Assembly: GCA_030512335.1 (NCBI GenBank)
Contig: JAULSU010000006.1
Location: forward strand, 558,001 to 622,000
Direction: 5' to 3'
From: Immersiella caudata
Lineage: Eukaryota > Ascomycota > Sordariomycetes > Sordariales > Lasiosphaeriaceae
Length of the DNA stretch: 64,000 bases
Positions 29,436 to 41,068 of this stretch are shown piece by piece. The number at the start of each line of letters is the position of its first letter. Positions within the stretch are counted from its first letter, which is position 1. The translations under genes were made by a program, and so were the position numbers. The notes below the pieces were generated by a model that was given only the letters and a program-made list of their open reading frames with translations, did no database searches and was not told the origin of the DNA.

Positions 29436-31843
29436 CTAGATGAGCTGCTGGAACGCCCTGTTGATGGGCGAGCGAATATTGGGAACGTCCTTCCAGAAGT
29501 TGACGGTCGCGACCGCGCGCTTGGCAATACCCTCAGGGGTGAACTCGAACTTCTGGAGAGAGCAGACAGGTTAGTAATTGGACAAGTGCTAAAACTGACA
29601 GGATCACTTGCCTTGTAAACATCCTTGTACGCGCCAGAGGCACCGAAGCGGTTGAGACCGAACTGCTCGTGGGTATACCTCTCCCAGCCCATGGTGGTCA
29701 TGACCTCAACGGACAGAGATGGGATGCCGTCGGGAAGGACGCTGAGGCGGTAGTCCTTGGGCTGCGCATCAAACACCTCGAAGCAGGGGATGGAGACAAC
29801 ACGGGCCTTGATGTTGTGCTTCTCGGCGAGCTCCTTGACGGCGTCAATGCAGATGCAGACCTCAGAGCCGGTCGAAACGAGGGTGACATCGGCACCCTCC
29901 TGCTCGTGCAGGACGTAACCACCCTTAATGCCCTTCTCGATAGTCGAGCCCTCCAGCTGGGGCAGGTTCTGGCGGGAGAGAGCGAGGATGCTGGGGGTGT
30001 GCTTGGAGGTCAGGGCGACGTAGTAAGCAGCGCTGGTCTCGTTGCCATCGGCCGGGCGCCAGACCATCATGTTGGGCAAGGCACGGAAATGGGCGAGGGT
30101 CTCGATCGGCTGGTGGGTAGGACCATCCTCACCGAGACCGATGGAGTCGTGGGTCGCAACCCAGATGTTGCGGACCTGGGAGAGCGAAGACAGGCGGACG
30201 GAACCAGCCGCGTACGAGACGAAGTTGAGAAAGGTACCGGCGTAGGGGAGGAGGGTGCCGTATGCGGACATGCCGTTCATGATGGCGCCCATACCGTGCT
30301 CACGGACTCCGAAGCGGATGTAGCGACCAGAATAGTCGCCGAGGCCAGTGGCAGGGGGTTGGAAGTCAATGGCGCCCTTCCACCTGGTCAGGTTGGAGCC
30401 AGTCAGATCAGCGGAGCCACCGATAAGCTCGGGAATAGCGGCGTAGACCTTGTTGAGCACGATCTCGGACAGCTTCCTCGATGCGACAGCGGGGTCGGCG
30501 GGGGTGTAGACGGGGAGGGACTTCTCCCAGCCCTCGGGGAGGTCGCCAGTCTGACGGCGGACGAGGTCAGCAGCCTCAGCCTTGTACTGCTCGGAGTACT
30601 TGGCGAAGAGCTGGTTCCACTCCTCCTCAGCAGCAGCACCCTTGGCGGAAGCCGAGTGGCAGAGGTCGTAGACCTCCTGGGGGACGACGAAGCTCTGCTC
30701 GGGGTTGAAGCCGAACTTCTCCTTGAGCTGCTTGATGTCGTCGGCCTTGAGAGGAGAGCCGTGGACGCTGTGGGTGCCCTGGAGCTTGGAGCCGTAACCA
30801 ATGATGGTGGTGAGCTTGATGAGGGTGGGCTTGTCCTTGACGGCCTGGGCGGCCTTGATGGCGGCCTCAATGCCGTCGAGGTCGTTCTCACCGTCGCCGA
30901 CGGTCAGGACCTGCCAGCCGTACGACTCGTACCTCTTGAGGACGTCCTCAGTGAAAGCTTGGTTGGTGTCACCATCAATGGTGATCTGGTTGTCGTCCCA
31001 GACGGCAATCAGGTTGCCAAGCTGGAGATGGCCAGCCAGGGAGCAGGCCTCAGAAGAGACACCCTCCATCAAGCAGCCGTCGCCGAGGAAGGCATATGTG
31101 TAGTTGTCAACAACGTCGAAACCGGGCTTGTTGAAGACAGCTGCGGTGTGGGCCTGCGCAATAGCAAGACCGACAGCGTTGGAGATACCCTGGCCGAGGG
31201 GACCAGTCGTCACCTCAATGCCGGGGGTATCATGGGCCTCGGGGTGGCCGGGGGTGATGCTGTCGACGGACTGTTGCGCGAAAAATTGTCAGAAATGCCG
31301 CAGCAAGCCTTACGAGTGTCAAAACTTACGCGGAAAGCCTTCAGGTCGTCAATTGAGAGGGCGTAACCGTAGAGGTGGAGGAGGGCATATTGCAGCATGC
31401 AAGCATGGCCGTTGCTAGAGTAGCACTATTAGGGCCAGTTGCCCGATGAGTTACAGTTGTGGGACTCACGAGAGGACGAAACGGTCGCGGTTGAGCCATT
31501 TGGGGTTCTTGGGGTTGAACCTCATGACCTTGTTGAAGAGGACGTGGGCGACGGGCGCCATGCCCCTGGGCAGCTGTTAGCAGGCTCCTCGATACTTTTC
31601 CATTGCAGTGTCCCTTACATGGGCGCGCCGGGATGACCCGAGTTCGCATGAGCGGTCGCATCGGCCTAGAAAGTTTGCTGGTCAGCATTTCCGTTCGCGT
31701 TGCATCTCCGGTGCTTTCTTTGACGATGATGGCGGGGTACATCGGATGGCGGGGGCGGGGTGATGCTGGGGTGTTGAGGGGCAACTCACGGCCAGCACAC
31801 GGATGGTGTTGATGGCGAGCTTGTCTGTGTCGGTATAGCCCAT
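29436..31843 (-). CDS. TKL1: Transketolase
   Basis: Six exons: 31843-31790, 31665-31619, 31565-31470, 31414-31330, 31270-29612, 29552-29436; 685 residues, the usual length. It transfers a two-carbon ketol unit between sugar phosphates in the pentose phosphate pathway, using thiamine diphosphate. Seen: start MGYTDTDKLAINTIRVLA, substrate-side ANSGHPGAPMGMAP, the ThDP/Mg motif GDGCLMEG (about residue 157) with DDNQITIDG, the transketolase signature GGSADLTGSN, FGVREHGMGAIMNG, and THDSIGLGEDGPTHQPIE. Most introns are in the first 300 codons. The last intron (29611-29553) starts with GC, not GT (AAG|GCAAGT...CTCCAG), with a perfect TACTAAC branch site. The ORF would hit a different tail without splicing; spliced, it ends FQQLI. 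Codon use is strongly biased to C-ending codons, as in highly expressed genes. Confidence 0.98.
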
Positions 31844-33104
31844 GATTGCGAGTTGTACGGTGAACCGGCAGTCAAGGAGGGTATCAAGAAATGGCGAGAG
31901 GGGTTTACAGAAGTAAGGGAGAGGAATTGGGCGAGGAGGTGGGGGTGTTGTTTTATGTTGGCATCTGGTTGGGGTGGAGGGGTGGTCGAGATTTCCGACA
32001 CTTTTTGGCTCACAAGGTGGGGTAGCACATTCGCCCTCGCAGGACTGGGAACAGCTCTGGGACTTTTGGTTCGTGCGGATGAATTGCCGAGTGGGGAGAC
32101 TTCTACGTAACCTGAGCTCCTGGGCGATTGTTTTTCTGCCGTCTTGCCCCAGCGAGCCTGGCTGTTCCTAGAATCGGAGCTTCCCCTATGCGACGTCCCA
32201 AATTTGGACCTTTTTTGCAGGGCGATGATATCCGTGTCGTTCCAGCATACTTTGGACAATGAGCACGACTTACGCCCACAAGGCAAAGAAGCTGCGGGGC
32301 CGGGCCCTGAGCTTATCGTCCGGCGGATAGGCGGCACCATCCTCGTCAATCCACCCACGTCTCCATGGTGGTCGATCAAGCAACCCAGAGTTTCGCTCAG
32401 TCAGCGCCACGGTGGGATCCTGATCGAGCAAACCGTAAACATATATGTGCATGTTCTCGACGCCGGTCCGGGGACATGGGCGATGAGAAATATTCCTGCC
32501 CTACACCTGCGGCTGACCAGCCTACTGCTTCCTATCGGATGGCTTTTGTTCCCTTATTGGTATCTCCGGCTCCGCGCAGGTCCTGGCATCATGTCATCCC
32601 ACGTTCATGGGATGGAGTTGCCGCGCGGTGAGTCGGCCAGCCAGCGCCAACGATTGGGCCCCACCCGTGATACCAGCGATGCCGCACCTGGGATCCAAGC
32701 TAGAGCCCGAATCTGCCGCGCCATATGTTTCTTCCTGCGGGTATTATTGGACCGTCACTCTAGTCGCTTGGGCGCATGCTACGCAACGGCCAAGACGCAC
32801 CGAAGGGAAGTGTCAAAATGGAATCGCACCGAGACCGAGTCCGGTAGCAGCTGGCCTTGCGTGAAGCCTTAGTCACCCCGCCATCTCCGGTAAAATTCCA
32901 GTGTAAGCCTCAGCTCCAGAATACCTGGCAGGCCAGACCCTGGCGCGGTCATCGGGCCGTGTCCGGGGGCGAGCCTCGGGATAGCGAAAGAGTGCTCAAG
33001 GGTTAGGGTTTAACTAGTACAGATGGCCAACTGGAAAATAGACTTTATCGGGCTGAAGATTCTGCTTAGCAACCTCACCAATACGAAACACGGTATAAGT
33101 CAAC
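31844..33104. other. Divergent intergenic region upstream of transketolase
   Basis: About 1.3 kb between the divergent transketolase and BMT6 genes, so it holds both promoters. A 242-codon plus-strand ORF (32144-32872) has no ATG start and no family features. Nothing else supported. Confidence 0.45.
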
Positions 33105-34310
33105 ATGGTCAAGAAAACCGGAGCACGGGCAGGCAACCGCCAACGCCGCTCATCACTCCCCATCCCAGGAACCACAGACTTCCAAAACACCAAGAAGCAA
33201 ACAACCAAGACCACCTCCAAAAAACCAGCCCCAGCCAAAAAAGAAGCCCCTCAACAAGATGAGGCACCAACCCCATCACCAGAAGACGAAGCCACCACCC
33301 ACCACCAACAATTCACCCTAGAAATATTCAAAACCACCTTCTCCGATGTCCTCTCCTCCTCGACCTTCAAAACCACCCTCCAATCCGTAAAACAAGCCCT
33401 CTTCGACCGCGACTTCGCCCGCGCCTTCAGCACCGAGGAGTACCTCCGCGTCTACGCCGCCCGCTACAGCCCCACCCGCGCCGTGTGCTACACCTCCGTG
33501 CTCACCTCCGTCCAGGACCACCTCAACTCCATCGCCACCCCCACGGCCAGCTCGGACCAAGATGGACCCACACCCACACCCCCGATGCCCGTGCCCGCCC
33601 CGGTCCAGGTGCTAAAACACCTCTCCATCGGCGGCGGCGCAGCCGAAACGGTCGCCTTTGGGTCTTTCCTCAGGCTCTCCCTGTCGTCCTCTTCTTCTCC
33701 TGCTTTGCGAGGAGAAATCACCCTGCTCGACTCCGCGGCGTGGGGACCGGTGGTGTCTTCGCTTACTTCCACCCTCACCTCACCTCCCACCTCCTGCTCA
33801 GACTCAGAGGGCTCAGGTTCCGAGCCATTCATCCCCGCTTCCCTCTTCACCTCCACCTTCAGCCAAACCGACGCTTTCACTCTAGACGGGAGTACCCTCC
33901 CCTCACTACTGGGGGCATCACCGTTGCTTGTGTCACTGATGTTTACGCTCAATGAGCTTTTAACGTCAGGGGGTATCGGCAAGACGACGCGGTTTCTGCT
34001 GGATCTGACTTCGTCTGTGCCGGTTGGGTCACTCCTGTTAGTAGTTGATAGCCCAGGGAGCTACTCCGAGACGACTCTGGGCAAAGAAGCGAAGAGGTAT
34101 CCGATGCAATGGCTGCTAGACAGGATCATGCTAGGCACGCAAAAGGACCCGGTTGGTGGTAGGAGGTGGAAGAAGTTGGAGTCTGAGGACTCGGTGTGGT
34201 GCCGGCTTTCTGAGAGGCTGGAGTATCCGATTCGTTTGGAGAACATGCGGTATCAGCTTCATCTTTACAAGGCCGAGGACGCGTCGTCGACAACATCCGA
34301 AGAGAAATGA
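33105..34310 (+). CDS. BMT6: 25S rRNA (uridine-N3)-methyltransferase, Bmt6 type
   Basis: Single exon, 401 residues. The Lys/Arg/Thr-rich N-terminus (VKKTGARAGNRQRR, KKQTTKTTSKKPAPAKK) fits nucleolar targeting. Then EIFKTTFSDVLSSSTFKTTLQ, RDFARAFSTEEYLRVYAARYSP, and the SAM-binding motif I region HLSIGGGAAETVAFGSFL (about residue 175). The later part has MFTLNELLTSGGIGKTTRFL and WCRLSERLEYPIRLENMRYQLHLY. This layout is that of the fungal Bmt6 family (formerly DUF3115), which methylates a uridine of 25S rRNA using S-adenosylmethionine. It ends only 113 bases before the 3' end of the convergent SAC phosphatase gene. Confidence 0.88.
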   Translation: MVKKTGARAGNRQRRSSLPIPGTTDFQNTKKQTTKTTSKKPAPAKKEAPQQDEAPTPSPEDEATTHHQQFTLEIFKTTFSDVLSSSTFKTTLQSVKQALFDRDFARAFSTEEYLRVYAARYSPTRAVCYTSVLTSVQDHLNSIATPTASSDQDGPTPTPPMPVPAPVQVLKHLSIGGGAAETVAFGSFLRLSLSSSSSPALRGEITLLDSAAWGPVVSSLTSTLTSPPTSCSDSEGSGSEPFIPASLFTSTFSQTDAFTLDGSTLPSLLGASPLLVSLMFTLNELLTSGGIGKTTRFLLDLTSSVPVGSLLLVVDSPGSYSETTLGKEAKRYPMQWLLDRIMLGTQKDPVGGRRWKKLESEDSVWCRLSERLEYPIRLENMRYQLHLYKAEDASSTTSEEK

Positions 34311-34423
34311 ACGATGATTGATGACGTTGCTTGCTTGCTTGCTTTGTACGAGGTGTTTCTACGACTGCTGCTATCTAAAACCGGAAAACCGAACCAGACC
34401 GATTCATTAGATGTATATACCCA

Positions 34424-37400
34424 TTACGCCCACACCAACTTCTTGATCGTGTGTCCCAACTGCTCGAGCAGCCCAGTGTTCTTCCTCGCCTCCGCCAGCG
34501 AGATGATATCCCCCTTCTCGATCAAGTTCGCATCCTCGGGCTTCGCGCCGGCGAGCCGTGGCTGGTTATGGATGGCCAGCCTCTCGATTTCCGCCGCGAT
34601 GAGAACGACCTCCTGGATCTCCGTCAGCCGGGTGATGGCGCCTGGCTCGTCCTTGTTCCTTGCGGCTGCAGGATCCGCCACCGACGATTGGCTGTGAAGC
34701 GCCTTGAGTGCGATGCGCCGTGGTGGCGGCTCTACGACAGCTTGAGCTCGACCTGCCCGGGACAAGAAGCCGACGAAGCCCGTGGGATCCTGCGCCTTGG
34801 GCGTTCCCGACATTGAGGACAACGAGCGGGTGTTGACGCGCGTGACGTCGGTACTACCAGGCTTGTATTCGATTACCAAGCCAACATTTCGCATTTCGTC
34901 AAGTTGGGCGGATGAAATGGTGGATGTAATGTACGTGCCGAACTTGACCTTCTGAACGTGTGCAAGGTCAACTCGCTCAAACGATGAGATCTTGTCCAAA
35001 TTCCAGTCAAAGCGGCAGAGATACAGCGCGACATCAGTCAGGAGTAACACAGCCTCTTCGAGAGTTGTCGCCCGTATCGAGTCAGGCGTTGTAGGTGTGA
35101 GGAAGGTCCAGCCGCCGATGAACTCTTCAGCATCATCCGCCACGACACGCTTTTGGCATAGCTCGATGGCCTGTTGACGCATATTCTGCATCGAGACGGC
35201 CGGGTCCTTTGTCATCATGTTGGCCTCGAATTCTTCGAAGACAAGCGAGGTGACATTTCCGAGGAGGAAGTCAATTGTAGTCTGGAGGAAGAAGTCATTG
35301 AACATTCTAGCCAGTGTTAGCAACAAGCATATAAACCAAGCAACCGCAGTCCACTTACCCGTTGAACAAACGCGTTAGTGACAGGCCTGCATCTGTCAAA
35401 GCCCCACGGTAGTTCCTCTTTCTCGTTCGTGTGTAGTCGCCCTTCATGGCCCCCGTAGAAGCATATTGCTTCGAGATAGCATCTCCGTTGTCCGCCCAGA
35501 GGGTATTGAACCAGGCGTTCTCTTGGTCCGCCTGCACCGCCATATCAAAACCCTGCGCCTTTAGTTGCTGATCCAGCATGTACTTCCCAAACGAGCTCTG
35601 ACAGACATTTGTCCGGTCCAGACAGTCCATGCAGTTTGTCCTCAGCACACCCGTCTGACGCTCCATCACTTTGTCATCCACCGCCATCGTACTTCCCAGA
35701 CTCTCTAGCTTCTTCCCCAGTATCTCCAGCAAAAAGGATACGTTCTCAAACTTCATTCCCCTGCAGACAGCGTGGAAGTCAAACCACTCATATGCAACCT
35801 TTTCCTGGTCTGAGCTAGCTTCGTTGTTCAGCCGCTCAATGCTCTGCTCATATTGCCTCCCTATCGTGGCTTCGACGCCGTGCTTCTCGACCAGGTTCAC
35901 AATCTGTAAGTCGCCATACTTCCTTTTGATCCCCTCGATGTGCTTCTTGAGAGCGGCAAAGTTTGAGTCGGGCGAATGCTGCATCACCGGCGCTGGCTTG
36001 AGCGAGTACGGTGACTGGGTGAAGAAGAGCGGGAAACTGCCTCGAATTTGCACGAAGGAGTTCACTTTGGCGTTAGGATCCCAGGCGGGGTCAGCAGGAG
36101 ACAATATCTGCTCTGTCTCAACCGAGTTGGCAACATTGCCCTGCTCGTCGATGCCGCGCCGGAGGTAACGAAGACCTGCGCGCTTGATAGACCGCCGCGA
36201 GATGATAGTGATGTCGAACCTCTTTTCTGACGGACGCATGTCGGCAGTGGCCTTCTCTGACCGTGGCGGGGAGACATTCGCGGTTGTGTTTCCAGGCGCA
36301 AAGTCGCTCATTTCGACAGAGTCCTTCACCGAGCCATCGTCTACTTGCGGCGGGTGGCTGTCGACAACGAAGGACCGCTGCCCGACAAATCCCTGCATCA
36401 GGGGCAACGCCAGGGTATCAGCGCCGGCGTCGATAAAGGGCTGCATGATATAACGGTTCCAGAAATAGTTTGAGTCAACGTGGTTGTGCATCGGTACCGT
36501 CGCCGTTGCTGGCACCTTGGCGTTGGCCAGGCTCCGCGTGATGTCAAAGTCATACGAGTAGTAGAAGGTCCTGCTCGTGCCGAAGAGAATCTGCGTACTA
36601 CGAAGGAGCTTCGGCAGCAACGCCAGCGCCGCCTGACTTCCCGCTGCGTCGTCTGGGATCGGGACCTTTGCTGGGACTGCCCCTCTTTTCTTGTCAAGAG
36701 CCTCGTCCGACGCCGAGTCCAGGACGGCCTGCTCTGGGCTCAACCCCATGTTCCGCTTTTGATCCTGCGCCCATCCAGCCCGACTGAACCAACGCTGGGC
36801 AAAGCGGCCATAGCTGCCACGGCGACTAATGACATCCTCCGCGATGCTGCTCCGGGCAGTGGTATTGGGGCTGGCCTTCGTCGACCACTCAGCCGTTCCA
36901 GGCGCCGACTCGGCGCTGTCGTCGATCTCGTCGGCACTCCCTCGTGATTCCGGCGCCTCGTCTTCTGTAGTGCTTTCCTCATCGTCCGTGTTTTGAGGGC
37001 TTGCTCGCGCATCCAGAGCTTCGGCGGTCTTGGCGATCGCTGTGCTAGCGTCCTGTTGCGACGAGCATGGCGTGAGAGCGACCTCTGTGACGAGATAAAT
37101 CGGCAAGCCGCGGATCTGGGCGACCTGCTGACGGCGAGTTATGGACACCAGATAACTGTAACGGAAGACGGTGACGAGACCTGCGCGCAACGAGACGGAG
37201 GTTAGCTCGGTGAATCAGTGACATAAGGATGCCCCGCGGAACTGTGCGACAGACCGACGATGCCAAAGGCTTCAAAGGACGGGTTAGATTCCAAAGTAGA
37301 GGGCCCTGCGTCCTTCGAGAGGGCTGTTATCGAGGCATCGCCGTACTTAATTCTGTAAAGAGGCGGCGCGCGCTGGTCTTTTCTCGTGTTCAGGGGCTGG

Positions 37401-37456
37401 AGAATCAACCCATCCACGGCGGCGCAGATGGCGACCTTGCGCGCCAAACTCGGCAT
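34424..37456 (-). CDS. SAC-domain phosphoinositide phosphatase with hSac2 domain
   Basis: Exons 37456-37255, 37180-35359, 35306-34424; introns of 74 and 52 nt; about 968 residues. The N-terminus (MPSLARKVAICAAVDGLILQP) and the joined AFGIVG|LVTVFRYSYLVSITRRQQVAQI match the start of SAC domains. A disordered acidic insert follows at about 110-170. The catalytic P-loop CMDCLDR (Cys-x5-Arg, within LRTNCMDCLDRTN) lies near residue 580. The SAC fold dephosphorylates phosphoinositides such as PI4P on membranes. The third exon carries the hSac2 homology domain (NDFFLQTTIDFLLGNVTSLV, LYLCRFDWNLDKISSFERV), as in human INPP5F/SAC2 and fission-yeast homologues. The first donor is weak (G|GTCTGT) but is the only join that restores the conserved order, and a GCTAAC branch site precedes the acceptor. 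Confidence 0.93.
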
Positions 37457-38322
37457 TTTGCGCTCAGGGTCGCGTCCCCATAAACCGGAGCAATAGTGTT
37501 TACTTTTCAAGGAAGTATGCTCAATAACGGAGCCAGGAAGCAGGGGAATGATACAGACTTGTTGAAAGTTTGATCTACAAGGTCACTAGAGGCTATTATC
37601 CGTGCCTGACTTGCGGGAGACGGGAGAAGTCTCACTCCCATCGTAGGCGCTACCGATGTGCGGATGGTGGGGTAGTACAGGTCATTCGTCATGTTGCAGC
37701 TTCCCCCACACACGTTCGCTATTGGTACCCCTCCGAGGGACGGCCTCGCGCCAACAAGTGACAATGCGTGCAGTCGCTTGCGCCCTCTATTTGGATCCAG
37801 TACCCCGTCATTGGTCCCAGACTCCCGTCCCACTTTGGAGTTTAAGGGTACTTTCGCGAACTAATGGCTGAGGGCTATCGAGTCAACCTACTATCCGGAG
37901 ATGCAAACCCTCTTAAGTTATCAGTGACCTTGGAGGATTGGTCGTTCCCATGGTCTGTTGCTTGAGCGGTCAAGTCAATGTGCAAAGGCTTGGTCAAGTT
38001 GAATCGATCAACTCCTCCGGAGATCAGAGCATGTGGCGGTCCCGATGTGAGCCGCAAGACAAGTCCCAGCGCTTGGTTGCGCCGAAGAGGCTTGAACGCT
38101 TTACATGCACAGCGGCTGCCCACTTCGCAGCCGTTGATATCATTGATTGTTTGAAAACTTTTTTTTTATTTCTGTTGATGCAGATGATGATGAGCCTGGT
38201 AATCCGTAAAGATTGCCAGAAGCTGTCTGCTGTAGCAGATGCTTAAAACAAGATCCCGAATCTGACCCCAGCCCACGTCCTGCTCATTTCTTTTTTGAGT
38301 CCTATTCCTAGACTGCACCATT
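37457..38322. other. Intergenic stretch between the SAC phosphatase and Snu13 genes
   Basis: About 0.9 kb upstream of the SAC gene and downstream of SNU13, both on the minus strand. No supported ORF or RNA. A T10 tract lies near 38159-38168. Confidence 0.45.
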
Positions 38323-38761
38323 TTACATGGCGAGTCTCTCAACCTTGTCACGGAGAGCGCGGATCTTCGAGTTCAGGTCGGACGCCTCGTTTGAAGTGAG
38401 AGAAACAGCGATGACAGGGCGCGACACACCGCAGGCACGGCCGATGGCGACCTTGCTGGGGAGGAACACGTACGGGACGTTCTTCTCCTCCGCGAGGAGG
38501 GGGAGGTGGAGGACGATGCTGAGGGGCTGGGTGTCGGCAGCAAGAATGATCAACTCGCTGGTTCCGCGCGAGACCCTACGACTCTGTTAGTTTCATGCGC
38601 GCGAAGAATTTGGCGGTCTCAACATACGATTTGGTCGCCTCGTTGGCTCCCTTCTTCAGCTGGCGGTAATGGCTGGCCTGCTGAATGCAGTCGAGGATCT
38701 CCTGCACTAGGGCTTGGTCCTCGGCCTTGGGCCAAGCGGCAGACTCGTTCTGGCCAGACAT
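38323..38761 (-). CDS. SNU13: Snu13 (15.5K/NHP2L1), box C/D snoRNP and U4 snRNP protein
   Basis: Exons 38761-38628 and 38575-38323, intron 38627-38576 (GTATGT...GTCGTAG); 128 residues, the usual length. L7Ae family: NLP-type signature QLKKGANEATKS|VSRGTSELIILAADTQP, then LLAEEKNVPYVFLPSK and the highly conserved GRACGVSRPVIAVSL. It binds kink-turn RNA in U4 snRNA and box C/D snoRNAs, so it serves both splicing and rRNA 2'-O-methylation in the nucleus and nucleolus. The intron splits the conserved RNA-contact segment, and the join restores it exactly. It is divergent from the V-ATPase gene, sharing 478 bases of promoter. Confidence 0.97.
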
Positions 38762-39239
38762 TTTGGAGTCGATTCTGAAAATTCGTTGGGCGTAGAGAGT
38801 GCTGTATCTCAGGGTTCACGGCAAATGCTCGCCCTGAAAGTTGTGACTGGGTGCGGAAGTTGAGGATGTTCGAAGGCTTCAGTGAAATTCTCCGGCAAGT
38901 GAAGGCCAAAAAATTGGCAGGGGCGCTTCAAACCTTATGGCGGTGTGGGGCGGCAAAAAGGAGCTTGGTTCGTCCGCCGACCGGCTTACCTAATGCTGCA
39001 AGTTCAAGGTACCCGGGCTCCAATGGACGGCAAAAGCTTGCCCCCCAAATCGAGGTGCACTCATTCAGCCAACCTGGAAACACCTCACCAGCAAACCTCG
39101 AGTCGACATCACCACACGGCACCCGTCAATCGCCGACCGTCAGCCTCGACTTCATCGCGCAACCACCCAACTGCCGCGAGCCTACTGCTTTGATTCTTGC
39201 AACCAGTCGATTCCAATTCGATCAATACCCATTTTCACA
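38762..39239. promoter_or_regulatory. Bidirectional promoter, SNU13 / VMA3
   Basis: The 478 bases lie between two divergent, probably highly expressed housekeeping genes. Both leaders are rich in pyrimidines on the coding strand. No clear TATA box near either start. ORFs crossing this stretch are not supported. Confidence 0.55.
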
Positions 39240-40108
39240 ATGTCGGACCTTTGGTAAGCACAGAGTCCTCCCGCTCCAGACGCGACTGAGCTCCTCTGAC
39301 GTCGGTTGGCGCCGCCGTCGGCATCGACATCTCGACGCATTGGCCTCACGCACACTCTGCAAACGATGGACTGTACCTTTGCTAACATCATCACCCCCTA
39401 TAGCCCCGTTTACGCGGTTAGTACCCACCGTCCCTCGATTCCGTCCTCGGCGTCAACAATCATCGATCATCCGACGACTCGGGATCCGGAGCCGAGCGGC
39501 AAGCTTTCCTACGCATCGCCAGCTAACATGTACACATAGCCCTTCTTCGGTGCCATGGGTTGCACAGCAGCCATCGTGTTCACCTGCCTGGGTGCCTCGT
39601 ATGGTACTGCTAAGTCTGGTGTCGGTATCGCCGCCATGGGTGTCCTCCGGCCAGACCTTATCGTCAAGAGTACGTTGGCGCAGGACTTCCTTACACTTGG
39701 AAGCGGAACTGACCCCCTGTCTCTACAGACATCGTTCCCGTCATTATGGCTGGTATCATTGGTATCTACGGTCTTGTCGTCTCCGTCCTTATCTCCGACT
39801 CCTTGACACAGAGCGACTACGCACTCTTCTCGGGTTTCATTCACCTGGGTGCTGGTCTCGCTGTCGGTCTCTCTGGTCTCGCTGCTGGTTTCGCAATTGG
39901 TATTGTTGGTGATGCTGGTGTCCGCGGCACTGCTCAACAACCGAGGCTTTTCGTCGGCATGATTCTCATTCTCATTTTCGCCGAAGTCTTGGGTAGGCAT
40001 CCTCTCAGTCTCCCACCGCGAGACAATGCTAACAGTACACCAGGTCTTTACGGCTTGATCGTTGCCCTTCTCATGAACTCCAAGGCCACACTCAACATCT
40101 CGTGCTGA
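39240..40108 (+). CDS. VMA3: V-type ATPase proteolipid subunit c
   Basis: Five exons: 39240-39253 (14 nt), 39404-39416 (13 nt), 39540-39669, 39729-39992, 40044-40108; 161 residues. The two tiny exons join to give MSDLCPVYA|PFFGAMGC, the expected start of fungal subunit c. Four membrane helices follow: AAIVFTCLGASYGTAKSG, VPVIMAGIIGIYGLVVSVLI, HLGAGLAVGLSGLAAGFAIG, and [20 protein letters not shown]. The proton-carrying glutamate is the E of IFAEVLG (about residue 138). Six or more copies of c, c' and c'' form the rotor ring of the vacuolar proton pump. Phase is consistent at all four junctions (introns 150, 123, 59, 51 nt). Confidence 0.97.
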
Positions 40109-41068
40109 TCGCCCCACTACGCTTCTCGTTGCCAAAACGGGCATGGTCGGCAAGCTGTAACATTTCTAACACCATGCCTACAACGGGAGTCTCCAGCAAC
40201 AGCGCAAACATGGTGACCCATACTCATGGTTCCTTTAATACAAGTTCTTGCCGGGCGACGTCACTCGCGCAGCTGCTATTGGAGTTTGGCAATCATGAGG
40301 GTGTGGATCACTGGTGTCATATTATCTTTGGGGGGAGATGGTCGAGCGAAAAGGGCGCATCTCGAGCGAAGGGCAGGCATATCGGTTAATGACTTCTTCG
40401 CGCGGAAACGTAACATGTACTATTGTCACATTACGGGGGTTCAATCATCGCAAGAGGCGGTTAGTGGGTTGGGTTTATCTCTCATAGACGGGATGATGGG
40501 CCAAGATTGTAGCTTTAGCTTGTGCAATCGTGTTCCTTGTTCTGACGAGTTTTGCTTTGGTGTTTTCAAGTTGTGAGACAGCGTTTGCTTGACATTCTAC
40601 TTATCTTGTCTATCAAGAACGCCCCAAGGCGGCTCAGCTAACATCAGGATTTGAAGTATCCAACACTTCTGAGTTTCGAAAATAATCTTGTCCAATTCCC
40701 ACTTCTCGCCGGCATGACCCTATGCCCCTTTTCGTTGACGGGAAAACGCTCTCAAGGAAATATATACTTCGAATATATGTATGTACAGTCGTTTTGCATT
40801 AGAATTAGTATGGCAGATCAAAGCCTGTCGTTTCCTAGGCAGCCACCCATCCCCTTTTGTTTTGAACCCACACCATGTCCCTCCCTGCCTCCCTCCCACT
40901 TCCAAGGTCACCTATTCCAAATCCAGAGAAATGCCGGCAAATCCGTTTGCTTTGCAAAGAAAGAGCCAATGCTTCGTTGCTCGCTCGCTCGCTCGCTTGT
41001 TGGTTGGAGTCACCCACTGCAACGGCTCCACGACGACAACTACATTCACAGCGCCGATGGAAAAATGC
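40109..41068. other. Convergent intergenic region VMA3 / ERG4
   Basis: About 1 kb between two convergent genes, mostly 3' flanking sequence. Short ORFs only. CTCGCTCGCTCGCTCG tandem (about 40978-40997) is the only repeat. Confidence 0.45.

Noticed and set aside
29669..31366. 565-codon plus-strand ORF
   Set aside because: It is exactly antisense to the transketolase exons. The codon bias of a highly expressed gene (few T/A third bases) leaves the opposite frame open. It has no family features and no independent start or promoter signals.
32144..32872. 242-codon plus-strand ORF in the transketolase upstream region
   Set aside because: Starts only with TTG, composition is not protein-like, and it crosses the promoter region. 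A chance open frame in GC-rich DNA is more likely.
38851..39912. 353-codon plus-strand ORF overlapping the VMA3 region
   Set aside because: It runs through the SNU13/VMA3 promoter and VMA3 introns in another frame; no conserved features and no ATG at its open end.
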